Source of the DNA: Flammeovirga sp. OC4
GTDB lineage: Bacteria > Bacteroidota > Bacteroidia > Cytophagales > Flammeovirgaceae
Assembly: GCF_000812565.1 (NCBI RefSeq)
Contig: NZ_JTAM01000006.1
Span: 62,001 to 126,000 of the forward strand
Direction of reading: 5' to 3'
Length of the DNA stretch: 64,000 nucleotides
The stretch's first letter is position 1. Each line of letters begins with the position of its first letter. The position numbers and the translations under genes were made by a program. Of this stretch, positions 37,932-47,769 are shown piece after piece. The notes under the pieces are model-generated. The model was not told where the DNA came from. It saw only the letters and a list, made by a program, of their open reading frames with translations, and did not search any database.

Positions 37932-39425
37932 ATGAAGATGAATAATAAATATAGCAACCTATTGACAAGAGTATGTTTGTTAGTTGCACTTACATTCAGT
38001 TACTCTTGTGATAGTATTTTAGATATAAATGAAGATCCTTTTGCTGCTGGTGATGATCAAATTGCTGAACAGCCAGGATTACTAATGACAACAATCATGA
38101 CAAGAGTAAGTTCTGATAGAGTCATTGAAACCAATTTGTTTAACCGTTGGGCACAACACTATGTAGGTGCAGGAGCAGGACTTTTATCTTCTGCGGATAA
38201 TTACTCTATTCCTTCTTTCCCTCAGACCAACACATGGTCAACGTATTATGTGAGTGCTCTGAAAAACGCGAGTAGGGGAGAACTATTGGCCAACCAAGTG
38301 GGAGAAGTAAATACCGCTTCCCAATTCAAAATAATGCAAGCATTTGCCTTTTATCATTTAACATTGATGTTTGAAGATGTTCCTTTTACTGAGGCATTGA
38401 ATACAGATATTCTTTTCCCGAATGGAGATTCACAAGAAGAGATCTTGAAAGGAATTGTAGATATGTTGGATGATGCAGTAAATGATTTTGACTTAGGTGA
38501 CCCAGCAAAAGTAGGAGGAGAAGATTTATTGTTTCAAGGTGATTTAAACCGATGGATAAAATTTGCAAATTCTTTAAAAATAAAAGCTTTAATTCTTATT
38601 GCGGCTAAAGATGAAGAATACGCTAAACCAAAATTAGAAACTGCCTTCAGACAAGAACATGTTGAAAATTTAGCAGATGAAGTAGTGCTCAATTATTATG
38701 ATGACCTTAATAATGCAAATCAGTTTTATAAACTTCACTTTCAATTTGCTGGGGGGCAAAGTTTATTTTTCTATGCAAGCACTCCGTTCATCGATTTATT
38801 GAGAGGTACGAATGACCCTCGATTGGATATTTTTTATGATCGTCCAGAGGGTGTGGTAGATGCAGTTCCGCATAGAGGAGTAGATCCAGGAGCAAGCTCT
38901 TCTTTTACTTCAACCTCGGCTTTAAGCTTAAATTTTATAACGGCTACAACTCCCGACTTTTGGGTAACTGCAGCTGAGCTGAAATTTATGAGAGCAGAAG
39001 CGATTCTTAGAGGGTGGATTCCAGGTACAACTTCCGATGCTAACGATTATTATAGAGAAGGAATTGTTTTGAATATCATCCATTTGAATTCATTGGCCTC
39101 TGTACAAGATAATGGAAGAGGAATCACTCAATTTGAATATGATACTTATAATGGAGCTTTACCTGATTTACAAACACTATCTCCTAGTAATGCACTTAAA
39201 GCAGTTCACCATCAAGGATATGTGGAGACCTTCCATAGAGGAATGGATGCATGGACTTATGTGAGAAGGACTAATTACCCTGAAAATCCTCCACTTCCGG
39301 TAGATGCCGTATTAAGTGAGCATATCGCTCGATTGCCTTATGCTCCAAGTGAGATTAGTGCCAATCCGAATATCCCAGAACAAAAACCTTTGGATTCTCC
39401 AATGTGGTTTATGACATCAAATTAA
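37932..39425 (+). CDS. SusD/RagB-family nutrient-binding lipoprotein
   Basis: 497 residues; lipobox SYSC with Cys26 and the mature start CDSILDINEDPF, typical of the SusD-like_2 subgroup. Helical TPR-like regions follow (KIMQAFAFYHLTLMFEDVPF) and the C-terminus holds PEIPWQKWIA-type segments such as YVETFHRGMDAWTYVRRTNYP. It is the surface lid of the SusC transporter. It starts 4 bases after susC. Confidence 0.92.
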   Translation: MKMNNKYSNLLTRVCLLVALTFSYSCDSILDINEDPFAAGDDQIAEQPGLLMTTIMTRVSSDRVIETNLFNRWAQHYVGAGAGLLSSADNYSIPSFPQTNTWSTYYVSALKNASRGELLANQVGEVNTASQFKIMQAFAFYHLTLMFEDVPFTEALNTDILFPNGDSQEEILKGIVDMLDDAVNDFDLGDPAKVGGEDLLFQGDLNRWIKFANSLKIKALILIAAKDEEYAKPKLETAFRQEHVENLADEVVLNYYDDLNNANQFYKLHFQFAGGQSLFFYASTPFIDLLRGTNDPRLDIFYDRPEGVVDAVPHRGVDPGASSSFTSTSALSLNFITATTPDFWVTAAELKFMRAEAILRGWIPGTTSDANDYYREGIVLNIIHLNSLASVQDNGRGITQFEYDTYNGALPDLQTLSPSNALKAVHHQGYVETFHRGMDAWTYVRRTNYPENPPLPVDAVLSEHIARLPYAPSEISANPNIPEQKPLDSPMWFMTSN

Positions 39426-39438
39426 ACCTAAGAAACAG

Positions 39439-40356
39439 ATGAAAAAATTATTAACAATAGGGCTTTTATGCATGGGAGTTTTCTTCCAAAGTTGTGAGCT
39501 TTATGATACCTATAAAGATGAAGTAACAGCAGAGTTTATTGGAGAAACTGTTGCTTTTTCAGTAGCGACACCAAGTGGCGAAGCAGATTCTGTAAAAGAA
39601 AACTCTGTTCCATTGAGCTTGGAAGTTAGAATGCCAATGGCAATCAATACCACTAGAGGAATTGAAGTAACGTATTCCTTCGGAGGAGCTGCCACTTATG
39701 GAGTTGACTTCACCGCAAAAGCGATTGAAAGAAATAACCCTAATGCTGAAGAGGTAACGGAAAAATTTGCGACAGCTTCAGGTGGTCAATTCATCATTAA
39801 AAACAGAACTTTATCACAAGATGATGATGGTGAACAGAATTTTACCAATACCAGAAATACCGCGACTATAGAAATTTCTCCTTTAGTTGTACAAGGTGTG
39901 GACAAAGAGGGAGGCAAAACATTGGATATCATTTTAGAATCGGCAAGAAACTTAGATGATGGAGAAGAGATTACAGTGGGACAAGGTGGAATAAGAAAGG
40001 TTTATAATCTTGTTATTGAGGATATTCATTGTCCAACTCGATTAGACGGTACTTACTCGGCAGAAATGACAACAGAGGAAGGAACTGTAGCAGTAGATGA
40101 TGTCACACTTACCACTGTAGATCCATTAGCGAACCCAGATAATATTTGGGGATTATATAATATCTCGAATATAGCAGGTAATTTTCAAGATATCCCTTTT
40201 CAGATCATTGATCAATGTGGAGAGTTCTTAGGTCCATCGGATAATTACATTTCTCTTCAAGGAGAAACATTAGAAGGTGGTAAAATTTCCTTAGAGGTAT
40301 TATTCTCAGATGGAACAACAACAAAACAATGGGTACTTGTTCTTACTAAAAAGTAA
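39439..40356 (+). CDS. Surface lipoprotein of unknown function in a SusCD operon
   Basis: A 305-residue lipoprotein (lipobox FQSC, Cys19). The middle region has a Calx-beta-like pattern (VTYSFGGAATYGVDFTAK) and Asp/Glu-rich turns that could bind calcium. The C-terminal 110 residues (from CPTRLDGTYSAEMTTEE) form a separate beta domain seen in lipoproteins next to SusCD. It probably acts as a SusE/F-like accessory binding protein; the ligand is unknown. Thirteen bases after susD and 6 before the protease. Confidence 0.7.
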   Translation: MKKLLTIGLLCMGVFFQSCELYDTYKDEVTAEFIGETVAFSVATPSGEADSVKENSVPLSLEVRMPMAINTTRGIEVTYSFGGAATYGVDFTAKAIERNNPNAEEVTEKFATASGGQFIIKNRTLSQDDDGEQNFTNTRNTATIEISPLVVQGVDKEGGKTLDIILESARNLDDGEEITVGQGGIRKVYNLVIEDIHCPTRLDGTYSAEMTTEEGTVAVDDVTLTTVDPLANPDNIWGLYNISNIAGNFQDIPFQIIDQCGEFLGPSDNYISLQGETLEGGKISLEVLFSDGTTTKQWVLVLTKK

Positions 40357-40362
40357 ACAGCC

Positions 40363-43300
40363 ATGAAAAAAGAATATATATATAAAATACTCCTATTCAT
40401 GGGTAGTCTCATGTTGGGAGACGAGGTGTTGGGACAACAGCAACAATTGATGTCTTCTCCTTCGCAAAAGTGGATCACTCCTTCCATCCAAACCGCTCCT
40501 AAAAAGATTTTTGTGAGATTTAAAGACCCAAAAGATGTCTCATTTGCTTATATGGAGGCAGGTCAACAACAGTTTGTAAGTAGTGAAAAAAGAAGAATTT
40601 ATAACTTGTTGACTGATGTAAGAATCAAAAGGGTGATGGAGCCAATGTCTGTACTGAAAAATAGTGTTTCTGATGTATTACAGATTACACTTTATGATGA
40701 ATCAGATGTGGAAAACTTCCGTAGGGAATTAAATAATGATCCCAATGTAATGTACGTGGAAAGTGTACCGCTCCCTATACAGTTTAATGATCCAGATGAT
40801 CCATTAGCTCAAGATCAATACCATCTTGAACTAGTGGGAGCACTAGAAGCTTGGGGTAAAGCTAAGACATTTGAAGGGCAAAGAGATGTTGTACTTGCAA
40901 TAGTAGATGATGGAGTACTAATTACGCACGAAGATTTAGCAGCCAATATATTTATTAACGAAGGTGAAATTCCAAACAATGGAAGGGATGATGATAGAAA
41001 TGGCTACATAGATGATTATCAAGGTTGGGATGCATCAGGAGATACCTATAGTAATGGAGACCCTGATCCGAATCCACCAAGAAGTGAAGCGAGTAGATTT
41101 AACTTTTCCCACGGAACACATTGTGCCGGAATTGCGGGTGCAGTAACCAATAACGGAACAGGTGGTGCTTCGGTGACCAACAATGGTGTGAAAATTTTAG
41201 CAATCAAAGCTACTTCAGATGAAACACCTGATGCGAGAGCGATTACAAATTCAACTGAGGCACTGATGTATGCTATTGAGATGGGAGCAGATGTGGTGAG
41301 TATGTCGTATGGAAGTTATTTTTATTCGGCTACTGAAGCTAGAATGATCAAAGAAGCAACAGAAGAAAAAGGGATGTTGTTCATTGCAGCAGCAGGTAAT
41401 GATAATGTTAATTTACCAAGTTATCCGGCAGGGTATGACAATGTAATTGCGGTGGCCAATACGACAAGTAATGATGTAAAAGCACCTTCTTCACAATATG
41501 GTCCTTGGGTAGATATTGCAGCGCCCGGTACTGATATTATTAGTACCGTAGCGGCTGATAATGGTAATACCGCTGGAGATTATGCTCCATACACTGGTAC
41601 TTCGATGGCTTGCCCAATGGTAGCAGGAGCAGCAGCTTATTTAAAAACACAGAATATAAACCTCACTCCAGAACAATTGACAGCGGTTTTAATGGGTACA
41701 TCAACAGATATTAACCCACGGAATCCAAACTTCCAAAACGCTTTAGGAGCAGGTAGAATCAATATGAGTGCGGCTATGGATGCCTTACAGTCGAATCGAC
41801 CATTAGCCGCTTTTAATATTCTTTCAGATAATGGTATAATCAATCAAGCACTAGAATTTGAAAACCTTTCTTTCGGAACTAACCTTACCTATTTCTGGAC
41901 CTTCGGGGATGAAACAACATCCACGGAAGAAAACCCTACTCATACTTATTCTTCATTGACGGATTTAGGTTCATATGTCATTACGTTGACAGTAAGAGAT
42001 GATCAAGGTCGAGAGAATACATTTAGGAGAGCGATTAGAATGACAGAAGGACCTCCCAAAGGCCCTGAGGAAACAGTGCCATTTTCGAATGATTTCCAGT
42101 TAGATACTGGAGGGTTTGTGACTGAGACTGTTTATTTAGATGGTGGCGATGGAGATGATATATGGGAATGGGGTAGAGCAAGAGGTGATCGTATTAATAG
42201 CGGTGATTCATTGACTTGGGCTACAACCTTAGCCGGAGGCGTTCCATTAAGATCGTTTGAAGCCTACTTGTATACTCCTACATTTGATTTAACAGAGGAA
42301 GGATTTGAATATAAAATCAACTTCTTGAAAAGTATGCATATTACGTACTGTAATGCTCCTGCAGCAGCAAAAATGGAGTATACAACAGACAACGGAGGAA
42401 CTTGGAAAGTATTAGGTGATGCTTTTGATGGTTATGGAACAGGATGGTATGACAAGAGTCCGGAAGATGCTTGTGCAATTCATCCAATTATTTTTCAAGA
42501 TCAGTTAGGATGGCTAGGGAATTATGACAGAGATTCTACTTCCTACAATGTCTCTTTCCTTACAGGAAATAAAGTTAGGTTTCGATTTATCTACAGAATG
42601 GAATCGGCCTTCTTGATCGAAGACACTGATGATGGATTTATGATCAATGACTTTAACCTTACGAAGAAAGAACCAACGGGTGAATTCACTTTAAATGCAG
42701 ACATTGCTTATGTGAACAGAGAAATAAACTTTGTGTATAATTCTGGTGGAGCAACAACTTACGCTTGGGATTTTGGCGATGGTGGTACTTCCACGGAAAG
42801 AGATCCTATGCATACTTATACAACACCTGGTACCTATATCATCAAACTGGAAGTGGATAATAATCCAGCCTCAGCCTATCAAGATACTTTAGGTATTTTA
42901 GGGGTGAAAGAAGCTCCATTCTTAGCTTCAGATGGAGGTGATTTAGAATCAGACGAATTATTATTTTATGCTTTAAACATCGCTGGAACAGAACTGGAGC
43001 TTGGTAACTCTACCATAGATGGAAAATCAGGGACTACAAGTGGCGATAACGCGTATGTATTAGGACCTGATACGGCAGGGTATGAAATTCCTACTGGCTT
43101 TTATTTATATACTTCCGTTTTTGATTTACCTGGAGATCAAGAAGACTTTGACTCCACTCAGATGTTTACTTTCCAATTGAAAATGGATGTTGCCAATAAG
43201 ATTGATGGTCTGAATGTAGATGTCACTGATGATTATGGAGAAACTTGGCGCCCATTGGGCTTTTTCAAGGATCAATCTTGGACAAATGAACTGTCTACCG

Positions 43301-44034
43301 AAGATTATTGGGGAGGTGAGAATATACCTATCATGACAGGCTCTACGAATGATGAATGGGTTACTAAGTTTATTCCTTTGGCAGGGTTTGAAGGAGAAAA
43401 AGTAGCAATGCGCCTCTTCTTTGTTGGTGTTTCGCAAGACTCAAGTGGAGGTATTGGTTTTGCTATGGATGATTTTGAAATAAAAGATTATACTCCAACA
43501 GTGGGTACTCTGAATTATTCAGTGGATAAAACGGTTGTAGGGTTAAACGAAAAAGTGACTTTCACGAATGCATCTACTACTGACGGAGCATTGATTGGTT
43601 GGGCATTTGAAGATGACCCCAATGAAGATTTCATTGTTCGATTTGGAGAAGGCCCTCATGAAATAGAATATACAACAGAAGGTCGAAAAAGCATGGCGAT
43701 GTTTGTAGTAGGAACAAATGAGCAAAGAGAATTTTCAAATGTGGTCAATGTAACGACTTCATCATCTTCTTCAGTGACAAGTATAGAGGAAAGTATCACT
43801 CATAAGTCACCGATCATTTATCCTAACCCAAGCCTTGGTAAAGATTTATTTATTCTTTCAGAGCTTGGTATCAATTCAGTGAGTTTATTTAAAATGTCTG
43901 GAGAAAAAGTAAATGTACCTATCGAGTTACTGAGTAATAAATTAGACATTTCCCAGTTAAATGAAGGAGTTTATATTTTACAACTTGAGAGGGAAGATGG
44001 AAAAGTTTTCCACAAGAAGTTTATCAAAAAATAG
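40363..44034 (+). CDS. T9SS-secreted subtilisin-like (S8) serine protease with PKD domains
   Basis: 1223 residues: a signal peptide ending near VLGQ, a propeptide-like region (about 45-140), an S8 domain with catalytic Asp182 (VDDG), His250 (HGTHC) and Ser414 (GTSMACP), a PKD domain (about 480-565, FWTFGDETTSTEENPTHTY), a jelly-roll-like stretch, a second PKD (about 780-865, YAWDFGDGGTSTERDP) and a further beta region. The T9SS type A sorting domain occupies about the last 75 residues (IIYPNPSLGKD at its start, FHKKFIKK at the end). It is predicted to be exported by the PorU/PorV system and to feed peptides to the SusCD pair upstream. Confidence 0.93.
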   Translation: MKKEYIYKILLFMGSLMLGDEVLGQQQQLMSSPSQKWITPSIQTAPKKIFVRFKDPKDVSFAYMEAGQQQFVSSEKRRIYNLLTDVRIKRVMEPMSVLKNSVSDVLQITLYDESDVENFRRELNNDPNVMYVESVPLPIQFNDPDDPLAQDQYHLELVGALEAWGKAKTFEGQRDVVLAIVDDGVLITHEDLAANIFINEGEIPNNGRDDDRNGYIDDYQGWDASGDTYSNGDPDPNPPRSEASRFNFSHGTHCAGIAGAVTNNGTGGASVTNNGVKILAIKATSDETPDARAITNSTEALMYAIEMGADVVSMSYGSYFYSATEARMIKEATEEKGMLFIAAAGNDNVNLPSYPAGYDNVIAVANTTSNDVKAPSSQYGPWVDIAAPGTDIISTVAADNGNTAGDYAPYTGTSMACPMVAGAAAYLKTQNINLTPEQLTAVLMGTSTDINPRNPNFQNALGAGRINMSAAMDALQSNRPLAAFNILSDNGIINQALEFENLSFGTNLTYFWTFGDETTSTEENPTHTYSSLTDLGSYVITLTVRDDQGRENTFRRAIRMTEGPPKGPEETVPFSNDFQLDTGGFVTETVYLDGGDGDDIWEWGRARGDRINSGDSLTWATTLAGGVPLRSFEAYLYTPTFDLTEEGFEYKINFLKSMHITYCNAPAAAKMEYTTDNGGTWKVLGDAFDGYGTGWYDKSPEDACAIHPIIFQDQLGWLGNYDRDSTSYNVSFLTGNKVRFRFIYRMESAFLIEDTDDGFMINDFNLTKKEPTGEFTLNADIAYVNREINFVYNSGGATTYAWDFGDGGTSTERDPMHTYTTPGTYIIKLEVDNNPASAYQDTLGILGVKEAPFLASDGGDLESDELLFYALNIAGTELELGNSTIDGKSGTTSGDNAYVLGPDTAGYEIPTGFYLYTSVFDLPGDQEDFDSTQMFTFQLKMDVANKIDGLNVDVTDDYGETWRPLGFFKDQSWTNELSTEDYWGGENIPIMTGSTNDEWVTKFIPLAGFEGEKVAMRLFFVGVSQDSSGGIGFAMDDFEIKDYTPTVGTLNYSVDKTVVGLNEKVTFTNASTTDGALIGWAFEDDPNEDFIVRFGEGPHEIEYTTEGRKSMAMFVVGTNEQREFSNVVNVTTSSSSSVTSIEESITHKSPIIYPNPSLGKDLFILSELGINSVSLFKMSGEKVNVPIELLSNKLDISQLNEGVYILQLEREDGKVFHKKFIKK

Positions 44035-44043
44035 AAATTAGTG

Positions 44044-44074
44044 AAGAGCATGTTGAAAGGCATGCTCTTTTTTT
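44044..44074 (+). terminator. Terminator of the SusCD-protease operon
   Basis: A 9-bp stem, AAGAGCATG (44044-44052) with CATGCTCTT (44061-44069), an 8-base loop and seven T. Confidence 0.85.
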
Positions 44075-44125
44075 ATAAGTACAAATTCAAAAATAAATCA
44101 TAGTTAATTTTGAATTTGTACTTAT
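44075..44125. repeat. 18-bp inverted repeat between convergent genes
   Basis: ATAAGTACAAATTCAAAA (44075-44092) and TTTTGAATTTGTACTTAT (44108-44125) are perfect inverse complements around a 15-base spacer. There is no T-run on either strand, so it is not a classic terminator. It lies directly after the protease terminator and 8 bases beyond the araC stop. Confidence 0.7.
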
Positions 44126-44132
44126 CTAATTT

Positions 44133-44948
44133 TTAACTATTTCTAAATTGAGAAGGAGTTTGTTCTGTATTTCTTTTGAAGTATTTGTTGAAATGGGAAG
44201 TGTCTTTAAAATCAAGTTTATAGGCGACTTCATTAATAGGAAGGTTAGTGTACAATAAAAGACGCTTGGCTTCTTTAATAATATATTCACTAATCACTTT
44301 TGACGCGGCTACCCCAATAGCTTGTCTACAGATTGTATTAAGGTTTTGTGGAGTAGTATTTAGCTTTTCAGCATAAAAATGAACACTATTGTGAATAACT
44401 TCTTCATTTTCTAACAAACTTTTGAAATCGACAAAAATGGAAGGTAAATTAGTTTTTATGTTACTCACAATGGGTGAAATTGTGGTTAAAGTTTTAGCAA
44501 ATAATGCTTTTAATAAACCTTCAACAATAGTTTGTTGATAACTATTGGATTTTTTCACTTCCTCTACCAACAATTCAAAGATGATGTTGATTTTTTCATA
44601 TTCTTTGACATCTACACAAACCTGATTACTGAGTTGAGCAATTAATTTTTCAAGCTCTTTGTCTACTGATTTTTCCAAAAAATCTTTTTTTAGAATGATG
44701 ACATACCCTTTAGGTGGAGAAGTAATATCCCAACAATGAAGCTGATCTTTACGCATAAAAAACATTGTTGGTGGCTGTATTTCGAATGTGTCGTTGTCAA
44801 TAATATGTGTTCCCGAACCTTTGTATAAGTAAATAATCTCAAAGTATTTTAAGTGCTTGTGAGGTTGGGTCTTTCTGATACTTTCTTTGAAAGGCTCAAT
44901 TTTGATATTGCCTTTACTTTGCAGTTTATCTTTTATTTCTATTTCCAT
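44133..44948 (-). CDS. AraC-family transcriptional regulator
   Basis: 271 residues: an N-terminal cupin-like sensor (YKGSGTHIIDNDTFEIQPPT, about 48-67) and a C-terminal double helix-turn-helix (AAKRLLLYT-type LLLYTNLPINEVAYKLDF and SHFNKYFKRNTEQTPSQFR). The ligand is unknown. It converges with the SusCD-protease operon, so control of that operon is possible but unproven. A palindrome lies just upstream. Confidence 0.92.
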   Translation of the reverse strand: MEIEIKDKLQSKGNIKIEPFKESIRKTQPHKHLKYFEIIYLYKGSGTHIIDNDTFEIQPPTMFFMRKDQLHCWDITSPPKGYVIILKKDFLEKSVDKELEKLIAQLSNQVCVDVKEYEKINIIFELLVEEVKKSNSYQQTIVEGLLKALFAKTLTTISPIVSNIKTNLPSIFVDFKSLLENEEVIHNSVHFYAEKLNTTPQNLNTICRQAIGVAASKVISEYIIKEAKRLLLYTNLPINEVAYKLDFKDTSHFNKYFKRNTEQTPSQFRNS

Positions 44949-44974
44949 CTCAAAACTAGGTCAATGTATTTATG

Positions 44975-45000
44975 GTGGACAAAAGAGCACTTTGTTCCAC
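44975..45000. promoter_or_regulatory. Imperfect palindrome upstream of the AraC-type gene
   Basis: GTGG-A-CAAA (44975-44983) mirrors TTTG-TT-CCAC (44991-45000). It lies 27 bases upstream of the start codon, a sensible place for an autoregulatory operator. Only inference supports this. Confidence 0.3.
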
Positions 45001-45037
45001 TACAGTTGGGCTTTTAATACGTATTGAAGAATCAGAT

Positions 45038-45077
45038 ACAAAAAAGCGAGAGTAAACATAAGCCTACTCTCGCTTTT
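45038..45077 (-). terminator. Terminator of the class A PBP gene (minus strand)
   Basis: A 13-bp stem, AAAAGCGAGAGTA (45042-45054) with TACTCTCGCTTTT (45065-45077), followed on the minus strand by a T-run. Confidence 0.85.
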
Positions 45078-45093
45078 AAAGTTAAAACAATTC

Positions 45094-47523
45094 TTACAGA
45101 ATACCATCAGTAGCTTCTGTAGGTTGTATATATTCATCTTCTAAAGTAGAATCTGGTTCCGCCCCAAATTCTCCAAAGTTTTCAACATCATATTTGCTAC
45201 AGTCGAGCTCTACATTAATAGGCTTAGATGGTTCTGGGAATAGAGACCTTTTGTAGCCTAATTCATTAGTCAGCTTTTTATCAGCATAAACATCTTCCAT
45301 GAAATAAGCAAAAGCAGGAAGTGCTTGTCTTGCACCTTGTCCGTATTTGATTGTTCTAAAGTGAATACTTCTGTCTTCACCACCACACCAAACACCAGTG
45401 ACTAGGTCGTTTGTGAAGCCCATAAACCAAGCATCTGAGAAGTTGGCAGTTGTACCAGTTTTACCTGCAACGTGGAAATCCTCTCTCGTCTTTTGATCTC
45501 TTCTGAAGTTATAACGAGTTAATCTTAATGCCGTACCTCCAGCTTCTTCTGAAGTACCTCTAAGCATATAAGTCATTAACCAAGCCGTTTTTTCATTAAG
45601 AACTTCCTTTTTCTTAGGGATAAATTCTTTAAGCACACGACCGTTTTTATCTTCAATTCTAGTGATGAATAAAGGTTCTGTCCAAACGCCTTTATTAATA
45701 AAGGTAGAGTACGCAGTCACCATTTCATATACAGAAACATCTTCAGTACCTAAGCAGAGTGAAGGTACGCCTTGTATTGGCTTTTTATTATATCCTGTTC
45801 TTCCTCTTTTCTTATCTTCATCAGTAAGCATGTACTCAAACATCTTATCTCTGATAAACTTAAAACCAAACTTATCAGCAGAGTAATTTGCCAATTCATT
45901 TGCTGTTAGCTCTTTTACTAAATAAGCAGCAGCTGTATTAATCGACCTAGACATTGCCTGACGCATTGTAAAAGTCTGACCACTGTAGCGATCTGCATTT
46001 TTAGGAGTCCAAGGCTTATCTGATTTAGCTTCTTCAGCAGTGAAGGTAATCGGAATATCTACAATTGGTGAACAAGGTTGGAATCTATCTTCTAACGCTC
46101 TAGAATATAAGAAAGGTTTGAAAGTTGATCCAGGTTGTCTGTAGCCCAATCGAACGTGGTCGTATTTGAAATATTTGTAGTTAATACCTCCAACCCAAGC
46201 TTTAATTTCACCTGTTTTAGGTTCCATCGACATCATACCGATTTGTAAGAACATCTTATAGTATTTTAAAGAGTCATAAGAGCTCATTACGGTGTCAATT
46301 TCATAGTTAGGGCTATTCCAAGAAAAGACCTTCATCTTTTTCTTTACTTTCAATTGTTTGTCGATCGCTAAAGAATCATTTCCAATTTGTTTTCTTAACG
46401 TTCTGTAGACTTTTGTTCTTTTGATAGCTCTACCCATAAAGTTTGGAATTACTTTTCCTTCTCTATCTCTCCACGGTTCTCCTTGTCCTTTCCAGTGTTC
46501 AGCAAATAATGCTTGTTGTTCACGCATGTGTTTTTCAACCGCTTTCTCTGCATATTTTTGAACTCTAGAATCAATTGTTGTATATATTTTCAGACCATCA
46601 GCATAAAGGTCTAAATCTTTTTCTTTACAGAATTTTAAAAGGTCCTTTACAACCTCAGCTCTGAAATAAGGAGCAATACCTTTGTTGTGGTTTTCTACAT
46701 TATAATTAAGGACCATTTCTTCGGCCATTAATTTTTGTTCTTCCTCTTTTGTAATGTAGTTGTACTTCTCCATTTGAGAAATAACTTTATTACGAACATA
46801 AACCGCTCTATCAGGATGATATCTTGGGCTGTAATACGAAGGTGCTTGAAGAATACCAACAAGAACGGCTGCTTCAGGAATACTCAATTGATCTGGATCT
46901 ACACCAAAGAAAGTTCTTGAAGCTACATGAATACCAAATGCATTTGAACCGAAGTCAACCGTGTTCAGATACATCGTAATAATTTCTTTTTTAGTATAAG
47001 ATGTCTCTAACTCAACAGCAACAATCCATTCTTTGAACTTATTGATCACTAGATTCAATCCTTTTACATCTGCAAGTCTACCTCTTAAGTTTTCCTCTCT
47101 CCTGATTTTAAATAGGTTTTTGGCAAGCTGTTGCGTAATGGTTGAAGATCCTCTTTTTGGACCTTTCAAAACCACATGTTTGAACAAATAATATGGTACA
47201 GCAAGGGTAGCTTTAAAGTCAATACCAGAGTGATCTCTAAAACGGATATCTTCCGAAGCTAGAAGTGCATTTAATAAATTGGGAGATAAATCCTCATATT
47301 CTGATCTTGTTCTGTTTTTACGGAAATACTTTCCTAAAAGTACTCCATCTGCAGAGTAAAGTTCAGAAGCTAGCTCACTTTTTGGGTTTTCTAAAATACT
47401 TGGATCAGGCAATTCACCATATAGATTAAACCAATTGTTTTTTAATGAAAAACCTAACAATATCATACTTATTACTCCGATGATAAATAGGATCCAAAGT
47501 GTTCGTATAGCTTTTAAATACAT
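45094..47523 (-). CDS. Class A penicillin-binding protein (PBP1A type)
   Basis: 809 residues with an N-terminal membrane anchor (about 8-27). The GT51 glycosyltransferase domain shows SEDIRFRDHSGID and RGSSTITQQLAKNLF. The transpeptidase has the SxxK serine in PGSTFKPF, SxN in SRSINTAAA and KTG in AGKTGTTANFSDAWF. It polymerises and crosslinks peptidoglycan at the periplasmic face. The C-terminal tail is acidic. A single-gene unit on the minus strand. Confidence 0.95.
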   Translation of the reverse strand: MYLKAIRTLWILFIIGVISMILLGFSLKNNWFNLYGELPDPSILENPKSELASELYSADGVLLGKYFRKNRTRSEYEDLSPNLLNALLASEDIRFRDHSGIDFKATLAVPYYLFKHVVLKGPKRGSSTITQQLAKNLFKIRREENLRGRLADVKGLNLVINKFKEWIVAVELETSYTKKEIITMYLNTVDFGSNAFGIHVASRTFFGVDPDQLSIPEAAVLVGILQAPSYYSPRYHPDRAVYVRNKVISQMEKYNYITKEEEQKLMAEEMVLNYNVENHNKGIAPYFRAEVVKDLLKFCKEKDLDLYADGLKIYTTIDSRVQKYAEKAVEKHMREQQALFAEHWKGQGEPWRDREGKVIPNFMGRAIKRTKVYRTLRKQIGNDSLAIDKQLKVKKKMKVFSWNSPNYEIDTVMSSYDSLKYYKMFLQIGMMSMEPKTGEIKAWVGGINYKYFKYDHVRLGYRQPGSTFKPFLYSRALEDRFQPCSPIVDIPITFTAEEAKSDKPWTPKNADRYSGQTFTMRQAMSRSINTAAAYLVKELTANELANYSADKFGFKFIRDKMFEYMLTDEDKKRGRTGYNKKPIQGVPSLCLGTEDVSVYEMVTAYSTFINKGVWTEPLFITRIEDKNGRVLKEFIPKKKEVLNEKTAWLMTYMLRGTSEEAGGTALRLTRYNFRRDQKTREDFHVAGKTGTTANFSDAWFMGFTNDLVTGVWCGGEDRSIHFRTIKYGQGARQALPAFAYFMEDVYADKKLTNELGYKRSLFPEPSKPINVELDCSKYDVENFGEFGAEPDSTLEDEYIQPTEATDGIL

Positions 47524-47769
47524 AAGTTTTTATTATTCATGGCTTAAGTAAAAGGACCAATAAAAATGACTAAACAAAAATAAAATTGTAATCAGTTGTG
47601 TGCTAGTACTTAAGCTAAATTGAGTTCAGACATTGTAACTTCAGCGAGCAATTTAATCAATCTATTTTAAAAGAGAATAAATGACTCTTGAAGAAAAGAG
47701 AATTAAAGTATATTTGAAGTTCTCCTTATAGTGACAATTTAATCTAGGAGTTAGACCTCAAAAACTTTA

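Noticed and set aside
34799-40356. Calling the SusCD region a polysaccharide utilisation locus
   Set aside because: No glycoside hydrolase, lyase or sulfatase is present; the only enzyme in the unit is a protease.
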